Positions 1 to 10,352 of a DNA stretch of 64,000 nt are shown one piece after another. Every line of letters starts with the position of its first letter. The first letter of the stretch is position 1. Under the pieces are notes generated by a model, which saw only the letters and a program-made list of their open reading frames with translations, was not told the DNA's origin and searched no databases. This stretch comes from Cytobacillus gottheilii (GTDB lineage Bacteria; Bacillota; Bacilli; Bacillales; Cytobacillaceae), in assembly GCF_001636345.1 (NCBI RefSeq), contig NZ_KV440945.1, forward strand, positions 1,146,975 through 1,210,974. Reading direction: 5' to 3'. The translations under genes were made by a program, and so were the position numbers.

Positions 1-36
1 CAAGGCGTGGGGGTTCGACTCCCTTCACCCGCACCA
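1..36 (+). tRNA. tRNA-Leu (probably TAG), 3' part only
   Basis: The window opens inside a tRNA. The end of a long variable arm, a T arm with GGTTCGACT, the acceptor strand and an encoded CCA are visible. The acceptor half implies a 5' GCGGGTG start. Position just before tRNA-Gly(GCC) matches Leu(TAG) in the B. subtilis trnB order. The anticodon lies outside the window, so the identity rests on context. Confidence 0.75.
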
Positions 37-46
37 TTTATAAATT

Positions 47-121
47 GCGGAAGTAGTTCAGTGGTAGAACACCACCTTGCCAAGGTGGGGGTCGCGGGTT
101 CGAATCCCGTCTTCCGCTCCA
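47..121 (+). tRNA. tRNA-Gly (GCC)
   Basis: A full cloverleaf with acceptor GCGGAAG, anticodon GCC in the loop CTTGCCAAG, T arm GGTTCGAATCC and encoded CCA. It follows the partial Leu tRNA by 10 bases, as in a polycistronic cluster. Confidence 0.96.
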
Positions 122-128
122 AGTTTTT

Positions 129-217
129 GCCGGGGTGGCGGAACTGGCAGACGCACAGGACTTAAAATCCTGCGGTAGGTGACTACCGTACCGGTTCGAT
201 TCCGGTCCTCGGCACCA
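129..217 (+). tRNA. tRNA-Leu (TAA)
   Basis: A class II tRNA with a long variable arm. The anticodon is TAA in GACTTAAAATC, the acceptor is GCCGGGG and the CCA is encoded. Confidence 0.96.
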
Positions 218-233
218 GTAAACATTTTAATAT

Positions 234-310
<77 letters not shown>

Positions 311-317
311 TATATTT

Positions 318-394
318 CGGGGAGTAGCTCAGCTTGGTAGAGCACTTGGTTTGGGACCAAGGGGTCGCAGGTTCGAATCCTGTCTTCCCGACCA
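318..394 (+). tRNA. tRNA-Pro (TGG)
   Basis: The acceptor CGGGGAG pairs with CTTCCCG and the anticodon is TGG in GGTTTGGGACC. CCA is encoded. Confidence 0.96.
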
Positions 395-413
395 TTCATT
401 TAAATACCCATAT

Positions 414-489
414 GGGGCCTTAGCTCAGCTGGGAGAGCGCCTGCCTTGCACGCAGGAGGTCAGCGGTTCGATCCCGCTAGGCTCCACCA
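414..489 (+). tRNA. tRNA-Ala (TGC)
   Basis: The acceptor is GGGGCCT, the anticodon is TGC in GCCTTGCACGC, and CCA is encoded. The cloverleaf is complete. Confidence 0.96.
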
Positions 490-513
490 TAAATTATCCT
501 TTATATTTATTTT

Positions 514-590
514 GGCGGTGTAGCTCAGCTGGCTAGAGCGTACGGTTCATACCCGTGAGGTCGGGGGTTCGATCCCCTCCGCCGCTACCA
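514..590 (+). tRNA. tRNA-Met (CAT), elongator
   Basis: The cloverleaf carries anticodon CAT in GGTTCATACCC, acceptor GGCGGTG and encoded CCA. The body matches the Bacillus elongator Met tRNA. It lacks the initiator hallmark of three G:C pairs in the anticodon stem. Confidence 0.93.
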
Positions 591-603
591 AAATAATATA
601 AAT

Positions 604-680
604 GGACCTTTAGCTCAGCTGGTTAGAGCAGACGGCTCATAACCGTCCGGTCGTAGGTTCGAGTCCTACAAGGTCCACCA
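604..680 (+). tRNA. tRNA-Ile2 (CAT, lysidine type)
   Basis: The anticodon is CAT in CGGCTCATAACCG. The acceptor GGACCTT and body match the Bacillus Ile2 tRNA that TilS converts to lysidine-AU. This is the middle one of the three CAT tRNAs, as in trnB. Calling it Ile rather than Met is from family knowledge, not from the anticodon. Confidence 0.85.
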
Positions 681-692
681 TTTTCGAAATGC

Positions 693-785
693 GGAGGAAT
701 ACCCAAGTCCGGCTGAAGGGATCGGTCTTGAAAACCGACAGGCGGGTTAAACCGCGCGGGGGTTCGAATCCCTCTTCCTCCGCCA
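693..785 (+). tRNA. tRNA-Ser (TGA)
   Basis: A class II tRNA with long variable arm, anticodon TGA in GTCTTGAAAAC and encoded CCA. It is the last tRNA before the interrupted spacer. Confidence 0.95.
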
Positions 786-816
786 TGATTTTATATATGG
801 CAAAACAATGAATATT

Positions 817-1037
<221 letters not shown>

Positions 1038-1040
1038 TCT

Positions 1041-1117
1041 GGTCCGGTAGTTCAGTTGGTTAGAATGCCTGCCTGTCACGCAGGAGGTCGCGGGTTCGAG
1101 TCCCGTCCGGACCGCCA
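1041..1117 (+). tRNA. tRNA-Asp (GTC)
   Basis: The acceptor is GGTCCGG, the anticodon is GTC in GCCTGTCACGC, and CCA is encoded. Only three bases separate it from tRNA-fMet. Confidence 0.96.
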
Positions 1118-1132
1118 TTTTAAATATAGTAT

Positions 1133-1208
1133 GGCTCAGTAGCTCAGTCGGTAGAGCAAAGGACTGAAAATCCTTGTGTCGGCGGTTCGATTCCGTCCTG
1201 AGCCACCA
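1133..1208 (+). tRNA. tRNA-Phe (GAA)
   Basis: The acceptor is GGCTCAG, the anticodon is GAA in GACTGAAAATC, and CCA is encoded. In B. subtilis trnB a His tRNA follows Phe; here Gly(TCC) follows directly. Confidence 0.95.
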
Positions 1209-1226
1209 TTTTAATATAAAAAATAT

Positions 1227-1300
1227 GCGGGTGTAGTTTAGTGGTAAAACCTCAGCCTTCCAAGCTGATGATGAGGGTTCGATTCCCTTCACCCGCTCCA
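1227..1300 (+). tRNA. tRNA-Gly (TCC)
   Basis: The acceptor is GCGGGTG, the anticodon is TCC in GCCTTCCAAGC, and CCA is encoded. Confidence 0.96.
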
Positions 1301-1307
1301 ATTTTAT

Positions 1308-1384
<77 letters not shown>

Positions 1385-1393
1385 TACAATTGT

Positions 1394-1468
1394 TCCGCAG
1401 TAGCTCAGTGGTAGAGCATTCGGCTGTTAACCGAACGGTCGTAGGTTCGAGTCCTACCTGCGGAGCCA
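1394..1468 (+). tRNA. tRNA-Asn (GTT)
   Basis: The acceptor is TCCGCAG, the anticodon is GTT in GGCTGTTAACC, and CCA is encoded. Confidence 0.96.
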
Positions 1469-1471
1469 TAT

Positions 1472-1562
1472 GGGGAAGTACTCAAGAGGCTGAAGAGGCG
1501 CCCCTGCTAAGGGTGTAGGTCGCGTAAGCGGCGCGAGGGTTCAAATCCCTCCTTCTCCGCCA
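1472..1562 (+). tRNA. tRNA-Ser (GCT)
   Basis: A class II tRNA with long variable arm, anticodon GCT in CCTGCTAAGG, acceptor GGGGAAG and encoded CCA. The acceptor pairs with CTTCTCC with one weak pair. Confidence 0.94.
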
Positions 1563-1566
1563 TATT

Positions 1567-1638
1567 GGCCCCTTGGTCAAGCGGTTAAGACACCGCCCTT
1601 TCACGGCGGTAACACGGGTTCGAATCCCGTAGGGGTCA
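1567..1638 (+). tRNA. tRNA-Glu (TTC)
   Basis: The acceptor is GGCCCCT and the anticodon is TTC in CCCTTTCACGG. CCA is not encoded. It is the last tRNA of the cluster, as in B. subtilis trnB, and is followed at once by a terminator. Confidence 0.95.
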
Positions 1639-1648
1639 TTATACTAAA

Positions 1649-1680
1649 AAAGCTGTCAACTTAAGTTGACAGCTTTTTTG
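1649..1680 (+). terminator. Intrinsic terminator of the tRNA cluster
   Basis: A perfect 13-bp palindromic stem built on AAGCTGTCAACTT/AAGTTGACAGCTT is followed by a T run. It lies 10 bases after tRNA-Glu and closes the tRNA operon. Confidence 0.93.
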
Positions 1681-1706
1681 TGCTTAAAGAAAGTGCAAAT
1701 AAGGAG

Positions 1707-1907
1707 TTAATCCATATTTTCTTCTTTTCTTACTAGTTTTTGTCCCGGATTATTTAAATCAATCTCCGACGTCACGCCTGTATAAGGCCCCCTAAACATA
1801 TCTCCGGTCGCCATAATTTTTCCATCTGGTGCATCAAAAATAGGGATTTTGGTTTGATTTTTATTTGCTTCGTTTAAAAGATACTCTTCTTCCTGATTGC
1901 TCATCAA
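1707..1907 (-). CDS. Small conserved-type hypothetical protein (65-66 aa)
   Basis: I do not recognise the family. The product is short, hydrophilic and acidic at both ends, with a central DAPDGK...GDMFRGPYTGV stretch and no membrane segment or signal peptide. A clear AAAGGAG site precedes the start. It is 8 bases from a TTG at 1907 and 11 bases from an ATG at 1904, so either start is possible. It is transcribed toward the tRNA terminator and divergently from glgB. Confidence 0.6.
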   Translation of the reverse strand: MMSNQEEEYLLNEANKNQTKIPIFDAPDGKIMATGDMFRGPYTGVTSEIDLNNPGQKLVRKEENMD

Positions 1908-2156
1908 CGGTCACGCTCCTTTCAATCTCTTCTATTTATTATGCAATGAACATAAAAAATTATCCTTAAAGAACTTCACCTCTAAAAGATCTGACTATTT
2001 TTAAGAGATTTGGATGCAATATAATGAAAGCTGGCGAAATATGCATAAAATTGTCAAAAGATTATGATAGATAAATGCAAGGGATTTGGCATTTCTTATC
2101 GAATACCTCTTTTATAAGGAGTACGTGAAATAGAACCAGCAGAGGTGATAAAAAGC

Positions 2157-4094
2157 ATGGATACAGTATTTCCTACTGATTACGAACTACATTTGTTTCA
2201 TGAAGGTACATTGTTTGAAGCCTATAAGCTTTTTGGTTCGCATCTGCTACAGAGTGAGGAGGGAGTTCAGACTAGATTCTGCGTGTGGGCACCGAATGCC
2301 GCAGAAGTTAGAATCGCAGGGGATTTTAATAACTGGAATGGAGAGGCGCACCCGCTGCAAAAAGTAAATCAGGAAGGTGTCTGGTTTACTGTTATTCAGA
2401 TGAACTTGGAAGGTCAGCTTTACAAGTATGAAATTGTCACAAAGGAAGGAAAGGTACTATTAAAATCCGATCCGTATGCTTTTTTTTCTGAGCTGCGGCC
2501 ACGGACTGCTTCCATTGTATACGGGTTAGATGAATATGAATGGAATGATGTGAAATGGCTTCAGAAAAGAGAAAAGAGCCATTCTTTAGCAAAGCCGATG
2601 GTCATTTATGAAGTCCATTTAGGAACTTGGAAAAAGAAAAATGGAAAATATTTAAGTTATCAGGAATTAGCAGCAGAACTCATACCATATATTAAAGAAC
2701 ACGGTTTTACTCATCTTGAAATATTGCCTCTTGTTGAGCATCCGCTCGATATTTCCTGGGGGTATCAGGGTACAGGTTATTTTTCGGCAACTAGCAGATA
2801 TGGATCTCCTAAAGATTTAATGTATTTCATTGATCAATGTCATCAGCATGAAATCGGAGTCATACTGGATTGGGTTCCAGGTCATTTTTGTAAAGACGCA
2901 CATGGACTATATGCCTTTGATGGTGACAATGTATATGAATATGAAACGGAAGCCGATCGTGAGAATCCTGTTTGGGGAACAGCAAATTTTAATCTTGCTA
3001 AAAATGAAGTTCAAAGTTTTTTGATTTCTAATGCTATTTTTTGGCTTGAAAAATATCATATTGACGGATTCCGCGTAGATGCTGTGTCCAATATAATCTA
3101 TTGGCCGAATCGCCAGAGCACGGAGGAAAATCCATTTGGAACAGCATTTTTGCGTAAACTGAATGAACAGGTAACACTATATGACCCGAGTGTGCTGATG
3201 ATTGCAGAAGATTCAACTGACTGGCCGCAAGTAACCGCTCCAGTTCATTATGGCGGGTTAGGATTCAGTTATAAGTGGAATATGGGCTGGATGAATGATG
3301 TTCTTTCTTACATGGAAACTCATGCAGCAGATCGAAAACATGAGCATGGAAAAATGACCTTTTCGCTTATGTACGCTTTCTCGGAGAATTTCATATTACC
3401 TTTTTCACATGATGAGGTCGTGCATGGGAAAAAGTCATTGTTAGATAAAATGCCGGGAAACTATTGGCAGAAGTTTGCCCAGATGCGGCTCCTTTTGGCT
3501 TTTATGTTTGCTCATCCTGGAAAAAAACTTCTTTTTATGGGATTTGAGCTAGGGATGTTTTCTGAGTGGAAAGATCAGGATCAGCTGGATTGGCACTTAC
3601 TGAAATATGATATGCATAAAAAAATGAATGGATATGTCAAAGAGCTTATTAAGTTATACAAGAGATCAAAGCAGCTTTATGAGGTTGAACAGCGTCATGA
3701 AGGCTTTGAATGGATTGATGCAGATAATAAGGAGCAGTCGATTTTTTCTTTTATCAGAAGAGGGGACGATCCAGAGGAGTTTTATGTAGTTGTTTGCAAT
3801 TTTACAGATCGCTCTTATGCTGACTATCAGATTGGTGTGCCATACGAGGGTGAATACCGGGAGATATTTAATAGTGATTTGGAGGTGTTCGGAGGAACAA
3901 ACCAAATCAATAAGAAATTGCTGAGATCAATGGAAATCCCTTTTCACGGTAAACAATGGTGTATTCAAATGACCATCCCTCCTTTTGGAGCTTCAATTTT
4001 AAGACATGTAAAAAAAAGAAAGGGGAGAAAAGGAAATGGGAAAGAAAAACTGCGTAGCCATGCTGTTAGCAGGGGGACAGGGAAGCAGGCTTAA
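2157..4094 (+). CDS. glgB: 1,4-alpha-glucan branching enzyme GlgB
   Basis: GlgB introduces alpha-1,6 branches into linear glucan in glycogen synthesis. The 645-aa protein has an N-terminal CBM48/E-set domain ([20 protein letters not shown]) followed by a GH13 barrel. The catalytic triad is visible as D307 in DGFRVDAV, E351 in MIAEDST and D419 in [10 protein letters not shown] chose ATG 2157 because an AGAGGTGAT site sits 7 bases upstream; an in-frame GTG at 2145 overlaps that site. It is the first gene of glgBCDAP. The C terminus runs 59 bases into glgC in another frame, adding a basic tail rich in Lys and Arg. Confidence 0.97.
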   Translation: MDTVFPTDYELHLFHEGTLFEAYKLFGSHLLQSEEGVQTRFCVWAPNAAEVRIAGDFNNWNGEAHPLQKVNQEGVWFTVIQMNLEGQLYKYEIVTKEGKVLLKSDPYAFFSELRPRTASIVYGLDEYEWNDVKWLQKREKSHSLAKPMVIYEVHLGTWKKKNGKYLSYQELAAELIPYIKEHGFTHLEILPLVEHPLDISWGYQGTGYFSATSRYGSPKDLMYFIDQCHQHEIGVILDWVPGHFCKDAHGLYAFDGDNVYEYETEADRENPVWGTANFNLAKNEVQSFLISNAIFWLEKYHIDGFRVDAVSNIIYWPNRQSTEENPFGTAFLRKLNEQVTLYDPSVLMIAEDSTDWPQVTAPVHYGGLGFSYKWNMGWMNDVLSYMETHAADRKHEHGKMTFSLMYAFSENFILPFSHDEVVHGKKSLLDKMPGNYWQKFAQMRLLLAFMFAHPGKKLLFMGFELGMFSEWKDQDQLDWHLLKYDMHKKMNGYVKELIKLYKRSKQLYEVEQRHEGFEWIDADNKEQSIFSFIRRGDDPEEFYVVVCNFTDRSYADYQIGVPYEGEYREIFNSDLEVFGGTNQINKKLLRSMEIPFHGKQWCIQMTIPPFGASILRHVKKRKGRKGNGKEKLRSHAVSRGTGKQA

Positions 4095-5175
4095 TTCTTT
4101 AACAAAAAACTTAGCTAAGCCAGCTGTCCCTTTTGGAGGAAAGTATCGTATCATTGATTTTGCTTTAAGCAACTGTACAAATTCAGGCATTGATACAGTT
4201 GGTGTTTTGACACAGTATCAGCCTCTTGTTCTGAATTCATACATTGGCATAGGCAGTGCATGGGATCTGGACAGAAAAGATGGCGGTGTAACCGTGCTGC
4301 CGCCATACAGCGCATCTTCAGAGGTAAAGTGGTATACAGGAACAGCAAGCGCCATTTATCAAAATTTAAACTACTTAGAACAATACGATCCAGAATATGT
4401 ACTCATTTTATCTGGTGATCACATTTATAAGATGGACTATGATCTTATGCTTGAATACCATAAAAACAAAGGAGCAGATGCCACTATATCCGTTATTGAA
4501 GTGCCATGGCATGAAGCTTCCCGATTTGGCATTATGAACACGAATGATGAATTGAACATTATTGAGTTTGATGAGAAGCCGGCAAATCCAAAGAACAATC
4601 TTGCATCCATGGGCATCTATATTTTTAACTGGAGTGTTTTAAAAAGGCTATTAAGAGAAGATGATTTAAATCATACTTCCAGCCATGACTTTGGCAAAGA
4701 TATCATTCCGCAAATGCTTAAAGATGAATGTAAGTTATTTGCCTATCCTTTTAAAGGATATTGGAAGGATGTTGGAACTGTCGAAAGCCTATGGGAGGCA
4801 AATATGGATCTGCTGGAAGAAAATAGCGAGTTAAGTCTTTTTGATTATGACTGGAGGATTTATTCTGTAAATTCAAATCATCCACCCCAATATATTTCAC
4901 CAGATGCTGCCGTGTCTCAGTCTTTAATCAATGAAGGCTGTATAATTGAAGGCGATATTCATAAGTCGGTTCTCTTTCAAGGAGTTACCGTAGGCAATGG
5001 AACGGTAATTAGGGAATCTGTTGTGATGCCGGGGGCTGTTGTAGGCAAGAATGTCTTAATAGAAAAAGCGATTGTTCCGCCTGACATTAATATACCTGAT
5101 GGAACTGTCATCAGATCCCTAGACGGCAAAATTGTTTTAGTAACAGAGGATATGCTTGAATTGCTTGCAAACTAA
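4036..5175 (+). CDS. glgC: Glucose-1-phosphate adenylyltransferase GlgC (catalytic subunit)
   Basis: GlgC makes ADP-glucose from ATP and glucose 1-phosphate, the committed step of glycogen synthesis. The 379-aa protein has the nucleotidyltransferase motif [10 protein letters not shown] at residues 10-19, the [11 protein letters not shown] segment, [11 protein letters not shown], and a C-terminal left-handed beta-helix (about residues 290-379). The length matches B. subtilis GlgC. A purine-rich ribosome site lies inside the 3' end of glgB. In Bacillus, GlgC works with GlgD as a heteromer. Confidence 0.97.
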   Translation: MGKKNCVAMLLAGGQGSRLNSLTKNLAKPAVPFGGKYRIIDFALSNCTNSGIDTVGVLTQYQPLVLNSYIGIGSAWDLDRKDGGVTVLPPYSASSEVKWYTGTASAIYQNLNYLEQYDPEYVLILSGDHIYKMDYDLMLEYHKNKGADATISVIEVPWHEASRFGIMNTNDELNIIEFDEKPANPKNNLASMGIYIFNWSVLKRLLREDDLNHTSSHDFGKDIIPQMLKDECKLFAYPFKGYWKDVGTVESLWEANMDLLEENSELSLFDYDWRIYSVNSNHPPQYISPDAAVSQSLINEGCIIEGDIHKSVLFQGVTVGNGTVIRESVVMPGAVVGKNVLIEKAIVPPDINIPDGTVIRSLDGKIVLVTEDMLELLAN

Positions 5176-5210
5176 TCAAAACAGGCTGATAAAAAGAAGG
5201 AGGGATACAT

Positions 5211-6242
5211 GTGAATAATATGTTGCTTGGCGTTATCGACGCTACGACCTACCATGATGGGCTTAAGGAGCTGTTCCTTCACCGCTCTTTAGCTGCGATA
5301 CCCTTTGCGGGACGTTACAGGTTAATTGACTTCATTCTTTCCAATATGGTGAACTCAGGAATTGTCAGTGTAGCCATATTCCCCAAATACCAATATCGTT
5401 CTTTAATGGACCATCTGGGATCAGGAAAGAACTGGGACTTAAATCGTAAACGGGATGGCCTTTTCTTTTTTCCTTCCCCTAATTTAGACAGCCCTCATAA
5501 AGGCATTGGCTCATTTAACCACTTTGCAGCCAATATGGATTATTTTTATAGAAGCAGACAGGAATATGCACTTATTTCTAACTGCTTTACTGTCTTTAAT
5601 ATGGATTTTCAACCAGTTCTTGATCGCCATATCAATACTGGCTGTGACATCACAGTTATTTGTAAAGAAGAGCAATCATTAGAAATGTTCTTAGTGAAAA
5701 AATCCCTTTTAATTGAGCTGATAAGTACAAGAGATGAAACAGGATACACATGCATGTGTGACGTTGTAGCTGATCAAGATTATAATAACTATACACTTTG
5801 TACGTATGAGTATACAGGTTCTTATGTTGCTATTGATTCAATTGAAACGTATTTCCAGGCAAATATGAAGCTTTTGCAGGCTCAAACATGGAAAGACCTC
5901 TTTTTAAAAGATCAGCCTATTTATACAAAGGTCAAGGATGAACCGCCAACCCGTTACTTAACAGGAAGCTCTGTTCGCAATTCAATCATTGCGAACGGAT
6001 GCCGGATTGAAGGAACGGTAGAAAATAGCATTATATCCCGCGGTGTTGTCATTGGTAAAGGAACCGTGGTGAGAAACAGTATTATTATGCAAAAATGTGA
6101 GATTGAAGAAAATTGTGTATTAGAGTCCGCAATTTTAGATAAAGATGTAAAGGTACAACCAAATACCAGCCTAATTGGAACAGAAGAAAATCCATTCGTA
6201 GTTCGCAAAGGCACGGTACAAGGAGCGCTGATGAATTCGTGA
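5211..6242 (+). CDS. glgD: Glucose-1-phosphate adenylyltransferase, GlgD subunit
   Basis: GlgD is the non-catalytic or regulatory partner of GlgC. It keeps the fold (FAGRYRLIDFILSNMVNSG near the N terminus and a C-terminal hexapeptide beta-helix) but lacks the GGxGxRL nucleotide loop, since the protein begins with MNNMLLGVIDATTYHDG. That loss is normal for GlgD. The start is GTG 5211, nine bases or less after AGGAGGG. The stop overlaps the GTG start of glgA by four bases (GTGA), implying translational coupling. Confidence 0.95.
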   Translation: MNNMLLGVIDATTYHDGLKELFLHRSLAAIPFAGRYRLIDFILSNMVNSGIVSVAIFPKYQYRSLMDHLGSGKNWDLNRKRDGLFFFPSPNLDSPHKGIGSFNHFAANMDYFYRSRQEYALISNCFTVFNMDFQPVLDRHINTGCDITVICKEEQSLEMFLVKKSLLIELISTRDETGYTCMCDVVADQDYNNYTLCTYEYTGSYVAIDSIETYFQANMKLLQAQTWKDLFLKDQPIYTKVKDEPPTRYLTGSSVRNSIIANGCRIEGTVENSIISRGVVIGKGTVVRNSIIMQKCEIEENCVLESAILDKDVKVQPNTSLIGTEENPFVVRKGTVQGALMNS

Positions 6243-7690
6243 ACGTATTATTTGTCGTGTCAGAGTGTGTGCCTTTTGTAAAATCTGGAGGTTTAGCTGA
6301 TGTTGCTGGCTCACTGCCTAATGAATTAATAAAGCAAGGAACAGATGTAAGAGTAATTCTTCCGAAATATGGAACAATCCATCAGCAGTATAAAAAAGAG
6401 ATGAATCCTGTAAAGCAGTTCGATGTGAAAGTCGGCTGGAGAAAACAATATTGTGGCATTGAACAGTTAGTGTTTAAGAATATCACCTATTATTTTGTTG
6501 ATAACGAGTATTATTTTAATAGAGAAAATCTATATGGATATGATGACGATGGAGAACGGTTTGCTTACTTCAATCAAGCTGTGCTTGAAAGTCTGGGGCA
6601 TATTGACTTTCTTCCGGATATTATCCATTGTCATGACTGGCATACTGCGATGATTCCCTATTTATTGAGAATAAAGTATCAGCATAGACAGGGGTATCAG
6701 CATATTAAGTCGGTATTCACCATTCATAATCTGCAATTTCAAGGGATCTTCGCTAAAGAGGCTGCTGGAGATTTATTTGAACTGGATTATAAGCATTTTA
6801 ATAGTAAAGAATTAGAGTTTTACGGAGCTATGAATTTTATGAAGGGCGGATTAGTGGCTGCAGATTCCATTACAACAGTAAGTGAAGCTTATAAGGAAGA
6901 GATTCAAAGTGAATATTATGGAGAAAAGCTGCATGGTCTGCTAAAGCAAAGAGCCAATCATTTAGAAGGCATTCTAAATGGAATTGATGATGAATTTTAT
7001 AACCCTGCATCAGATCCTGCATTAAAGCAATCTTTTCATGTAAGTAATAGACGTGGGAAGAAAGAAAATAAGCTGGATCTTCAGCAGAAATTTGGATTGG
7101 AAGAAGATATTGAGATCCCTATTATTGCGATGGTTACCAGATTAACGAAGCAAAAAGGTCTTGATTTAATTACATGTATTTTTCATGAATTAATGCAGGA
7201 GGATATTCAGTTTATATTGCTGGGCACAGGCGATGAGCCATTTGAGCAATTTTTCCGGGCTATGGAGCAGAAATATCCGCAAAAATGCAAAGCCTATATT
7301 GGTTTTGATGAGAGTATTGCTCACCGGATCTATGCTGGTGCAGATTTATTTCTTATGCCATCTCAATTTGAACCATGCGGACTTGGCCAAATGATTGCGA
7401 TGCGATACGGAGCAGTTCCAATTGTCCGCGAAACTGGAGGATTAAAAGATACGGTTCTTTCATATGACCCAGAAACGAGAAAAGGGAACGGCTTTACGTT
7501 TACCAATTTTAATGCTCATGATATGCTCTATACGATTCGAAGGGCTTTGGACTTTTTTCAGAATGAAAATGATATGGACCAAGTGATGACCAATGCGATG
7601 AAGAAGGATTTTAGCTGGGCGCAGTCTGCTTTTCAATATAATAGATTGTACGCAAGTCTTATTACTAGGAGTGAAACTCATGTTTTCTGA
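6239..7690 (+). CDS. glgA: Glycogen synthase GlgA (ADP-glucose dependent)
   Basis: GlgA extends alpha-1,4-glucan from ADP-glucose. The 483-aa GT5-type protein has the substrate loop KSGGLADVAGSLP at residues 15-27 and the C-terminal GT-B signature PSQFEPCGLGQMIAMRYG. The start is a GTG overlapping the glgD stop. It lies fourth in the operon and its end overlaps the glgP start by 11 bases. Confidence 0.97.
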   Translation: MNVLFVVSECVPFVKSGGLADVAGSLPNELIKQGTDVRVILPKYGTIHQQYKKEMNPVKQFDVKVGWRKQYCGIEQLVFKNITYYFVDNEYYFNRENLYGYDDDGERFAYFNQAVLESLGHIDFLPDIIHCHDWHTAMIPYLLRIKYQHRQGYQHIKSVFTIHNLQFQGIFAKEAAGDLFELDYKHFNSKELEFYGAMNFMKGGLVAADSITTVSEAYKEEIQSEYYGEKLHGLLKQRANHLEGILNGIDDEFYNPASDPALKQSFHVSNRRGKKENKLDLQQKFGLEEDIEIPIIAMVTRLTKQKGLDLITCIFHELMQEDIQFILLGTGDEPFEQFFRAMEQKYPQKCKAYIGFDESIAHRIYAGADLFLMPSQFEPCGLGQMIAMRYGAVPIVRETGGLKDTVLSYDPETRKGNGFTFTNFNAHDMLYTIRRALDFFQNENDMDQVMTNAMKKDFSWAQSAFQYNRLYASLITRSETHVF

Positions 7691-10088
7691 TAAGGATGCA
7701 TTTAAGGAAGCTTTTCTAAAAAAGCTTGAGATGACTTGCGGTAAAAGTTTTGGAGAAAGCACTGAAAAAGACCGGTATTTTGCTTTAGGGCAGCTTGTTC
7801 GAGAACATATCAGTACAGAATGGATCAACACCAATGAACGATATCGTATTGATAAGGAAAAACAAGTGTATTATCTCTCGATTGAGTTCCTGCTTGGCCG
7901 ACTGCTTCGGCAAAACTTAATGAACTTAGGCATTGAGAACGTAGTAGAAGAAGGGTTACATGATTTAGGGATCGATTTTAAGAATCTTGAGGAGATAGAG
8001 GTAGATGCCGGTTTAGGCAATGGTGGACTTGGGCGTCTGGCCGCTTGCTTCCTTGATTCGCTTGCATCCTTAAATTTGGCAGGTCATGGCTTTGGTATTC
8101 GCTATAAGCATGGCCTGTTTGAGCAGAAGATTGTCGATGGATATCAAGTAGAATTGCCGGAGCAATGGCTTCGCAATGGGCATGTCTGGGAAGTAAGAAA
8201 ACCAGATTTAGCTATTGAAGTGCCCTTTTGGGGACATGTTGAAAGCTGGACAAAAGAAGACGGTTCTCTCGCTTTTCGGCACTTGAACTCGGAACTTATT
8301 ACTGCTGTCCCTTATGATATGCCTGTTGCAGGCTATCAAACTGATACTATTAACACGTTAAGGTTATGGAGTGCGGAGCCGGCCCCTTATCCTGTAAATA
8401 AAGATATATTAAATTACAAACGCGAAACTGAGCAGGTGTCTGAATTCTTGTATCCGGATGATACGCATGATGAAGGAAAAATATTGAGATTAAAGCAGCA
8501 GTATTTTCTTGTTTGTGCCAGTTTGAAATCAATTGTTCAAAACTACCGCAGACAGCATAATAATTTAAGAGACTTTCACGAATATGTCAGTATTCATATA
8601 AATGACACCCATCCTGTACTGGCAATCCCTGAGCTGATGAGAATTCTGCTCGATGAAGAGGGGATGAGCTGGGAGGAAGCTTGGAATATTACTGTGAATA
8701 CGATTTCGTATACGAACCATACTACACTAGCAGAAGCATTGGAAAAGTGGCCGATACGTATATTTCAGCCTTTACTGCCAAGGATATACATGATCGTCAA
8801 TGAAATAAATGAACGCTTTTGTCAGGAACTATGGCAAGAGTACGAAGGAGACTGGACACGTATAGAAAACATGGCCATTATTGCACATGGTCAAGTGAAG
8901 ATGGCTCATTTAGCCATTTGCGGCAGTCATAGTGTTAATGGCGTTGCAGCTTTGCATACGGAGATACTCAAACTGAGGGAAATGAATCAGTTTTATCAAT
9001 ATTACCCTGATAAATTCAATAACAAGACAAATGGAATTACCCATAGAAGATGGCTGATCAAATCCAATCCGCTGTTAACAAACCTGATAAATGACAGCAT
9101 CGGAAAGGAGTGGATCAGACAGCCAGAGGAACTTCAAAAGCTGCTTGCTTATGAGAACAACCCAGCTTTTCTGGAACAGCTTTCAGTTATTAAAAAGAAA
9201 AACAAAGAGCGTCTGGCCGAAGTGATCAGGAAGCAGGCAGGGCTTCAAATTGATCCTTCATCTATTTTTGATGTTCAAGTAAAAAGGCTTCATGCTTATA
9301 AAAGACAGCTTTTAAATATCCTTCACGTCATGTACTTATACAATCAATTGAAAGAGAATAGTAGTTTCAGTATGCCGCCAAGAACCTTTATTTTTGGAGC
9401 AAAAGCATCTCCTGGCTACTATTATGCTAAAAAAATCATTAAATTAATAAACTCTGTGGCCGCAAAAGTGAATAATGACCCGCAAACACGAGATCAGCTG
9501 AAGGTCGTTTTTCTGGAAAATTATCGAGTATCATTAGCTGAACTGGTATTTCCTGCTGCAGATATTAGTGAGCAGATCTCAACAGCAACAAAAGAAGCTT
9601 CTGGCACAGGCAATATGAAATTTATGATGAATGGTGCCATTACTGTTGGAACGCTGGATGGAGCGAATATTGAAATTAAAGAAAAGGCTGGGGAGGAGAA
9701 TATTTTCATATTTGGCCTTACAGCTGAGGAAGTCTTGAAATACGAACGTCAAGGCGGCTACAATTCAATGGAATATTATCATCACGATAATCGAATTAGC
9801 AAGGTATTGGGTCAATTAACAAACGGATTTTTTCCAGATACTGCTGGAGAATTTGAAGCGATCGCGAGCTCCTTATTGATGGAAAATGACCAATATTATG
9901 TACTAAGAGACTTTGATGCTTACGCCAAGACCCAGCATAAAGCGGGGGTAGCTTATGCTGATCAGCAGCGCTGGCTAAAAATGAGTTTAAGAAATATTGG
10001 GACGTCTGGTTTCTTTTCAAGTGATCGAACAATTAGAGAATATGCAGACGATATATGGGGAATTCATTCATCTCATATTAAGGTATAG
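7680..10088 (+). CDS. glgP: Glycogen phosphorylase GlgP
   Basis: GlgP releases glucose 1-phosphate from glycogen by phosphorolysis. The 802-aa GT35 protein shows the N-terminal GNGGLGRLAACFLDS motif. It also shows the pyridoxal-phosphate lysine K647 in EASGTGNMKFMMNGA. ATG 7680 is chosen over an upstream in-frame GTG (7671) because AGGAG lies eight bases before it. Placing the degradative enzyme last in the biosynthetic operon is typical of Bacillus. Confidence 0.97.
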   Translation: MFSDKDAFKEAFLKKLEMTCGKSFGESTEKDRYFALGQLVREHISTEWINTNERYRIDKEKQVYYLSIEFLLGRLLRQNLMNLGIENVVEEGLHDLGIDFKNLEEIEVDAGLGNGGLGRLAACFLDSLASLNLAGHGFGIRYKHGLFEQKIVDGYQVELPEQWLRNGHVWEVRKPDLAIEVPFWGHVESWTKEDGSLAFRHLNSELITAVPYDMPVAGYQTDTINTLRLWSAEPAPYPVNKDILNYKRETEQVSEFLYPDDTHDEGKILRLKQQYFLVCASLKSIVQNYRRQHNNLRDFHEYVSIHINDTHPVLAIPELMRILLDEEGMSWEEAWNITVNTISYTNHTTLAEALEKWPIRIFQPLLPRIYMIVNEINERFCQELWQEYEGDWTRIENMAIIAHGQVKMAHLAICGSHSVNGVAALHTEILKLREMNQFYQYYPDKFNNKTNGITHRRWLIKSNPLLTNLINDSIGKEWIRQPEELQKLLAYENNPAFLEQLSVIKKKNKERLAEVIRKQAGLQIDPSSIFDVQVKRLHAYKRQLLNILHVMYLYNQLKENSSFSMPPRTFIFGAKASPGYYYAKKIIKLINSVAAKVNNDPQTRDQLKVVFLENYRVSLAELVFPAADISEQISTATKEASGTGNMKFMMNGAITVGTLDGANIEIKEKAGEENIFIFGLTAEEVLKYERQGGYNSMEYYHHDNRISKVLGQLTNGFFPDTAGEFEAIASSLLMENDQYYVLRDFDAYAKTQHKAGVAYADQQRWLKMSLRNIGTSGFFSSDRTIREYADDIWGIHSSHIKV

Positions 10089-10146
10089 AACCGTAAAATA
10101 CGGCAAATTGTATGTTGCTGAATGTCTTAATATATTCATCACTGAT

Positions 10147-10180
10147 GCGGGAGAGGCAATTTTTTCTTCCGCTTTCTATT
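10147..10180 (+). terminator. Probable terminator after glgP
   Basis: The hairpin GCGGGAGA...TCTTCCGC (one G:U pair) is followed by the T-rich tract TTTCTATTTT. It lies 58 bases past the glgP stop. The remaining spacer to 10352 shows nothing further. Confidence 0.55.
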
Positions 10181-10352
10181 TTAATTTTTAGGAAAATAAG
10201 GTTATCATCTGTATTTTAACTGGAAACTTTTAGGTAGAATAAAAGGACGAATGCGGACATACCCATGTGATAAGAGGAAGATGAAATTATTACCACTATA
10301 AAAATTTATATTTTATGGTAATAATGGATACAAGAGAAAAGGGGGTAGCATT

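Noticed and set aside
2000..2156. Sigma-E-type promoter for glg, as in B. subtilis
   Set aside because: I could not find a convincing -35/-10 pair at the right spacing, so none is annotated.
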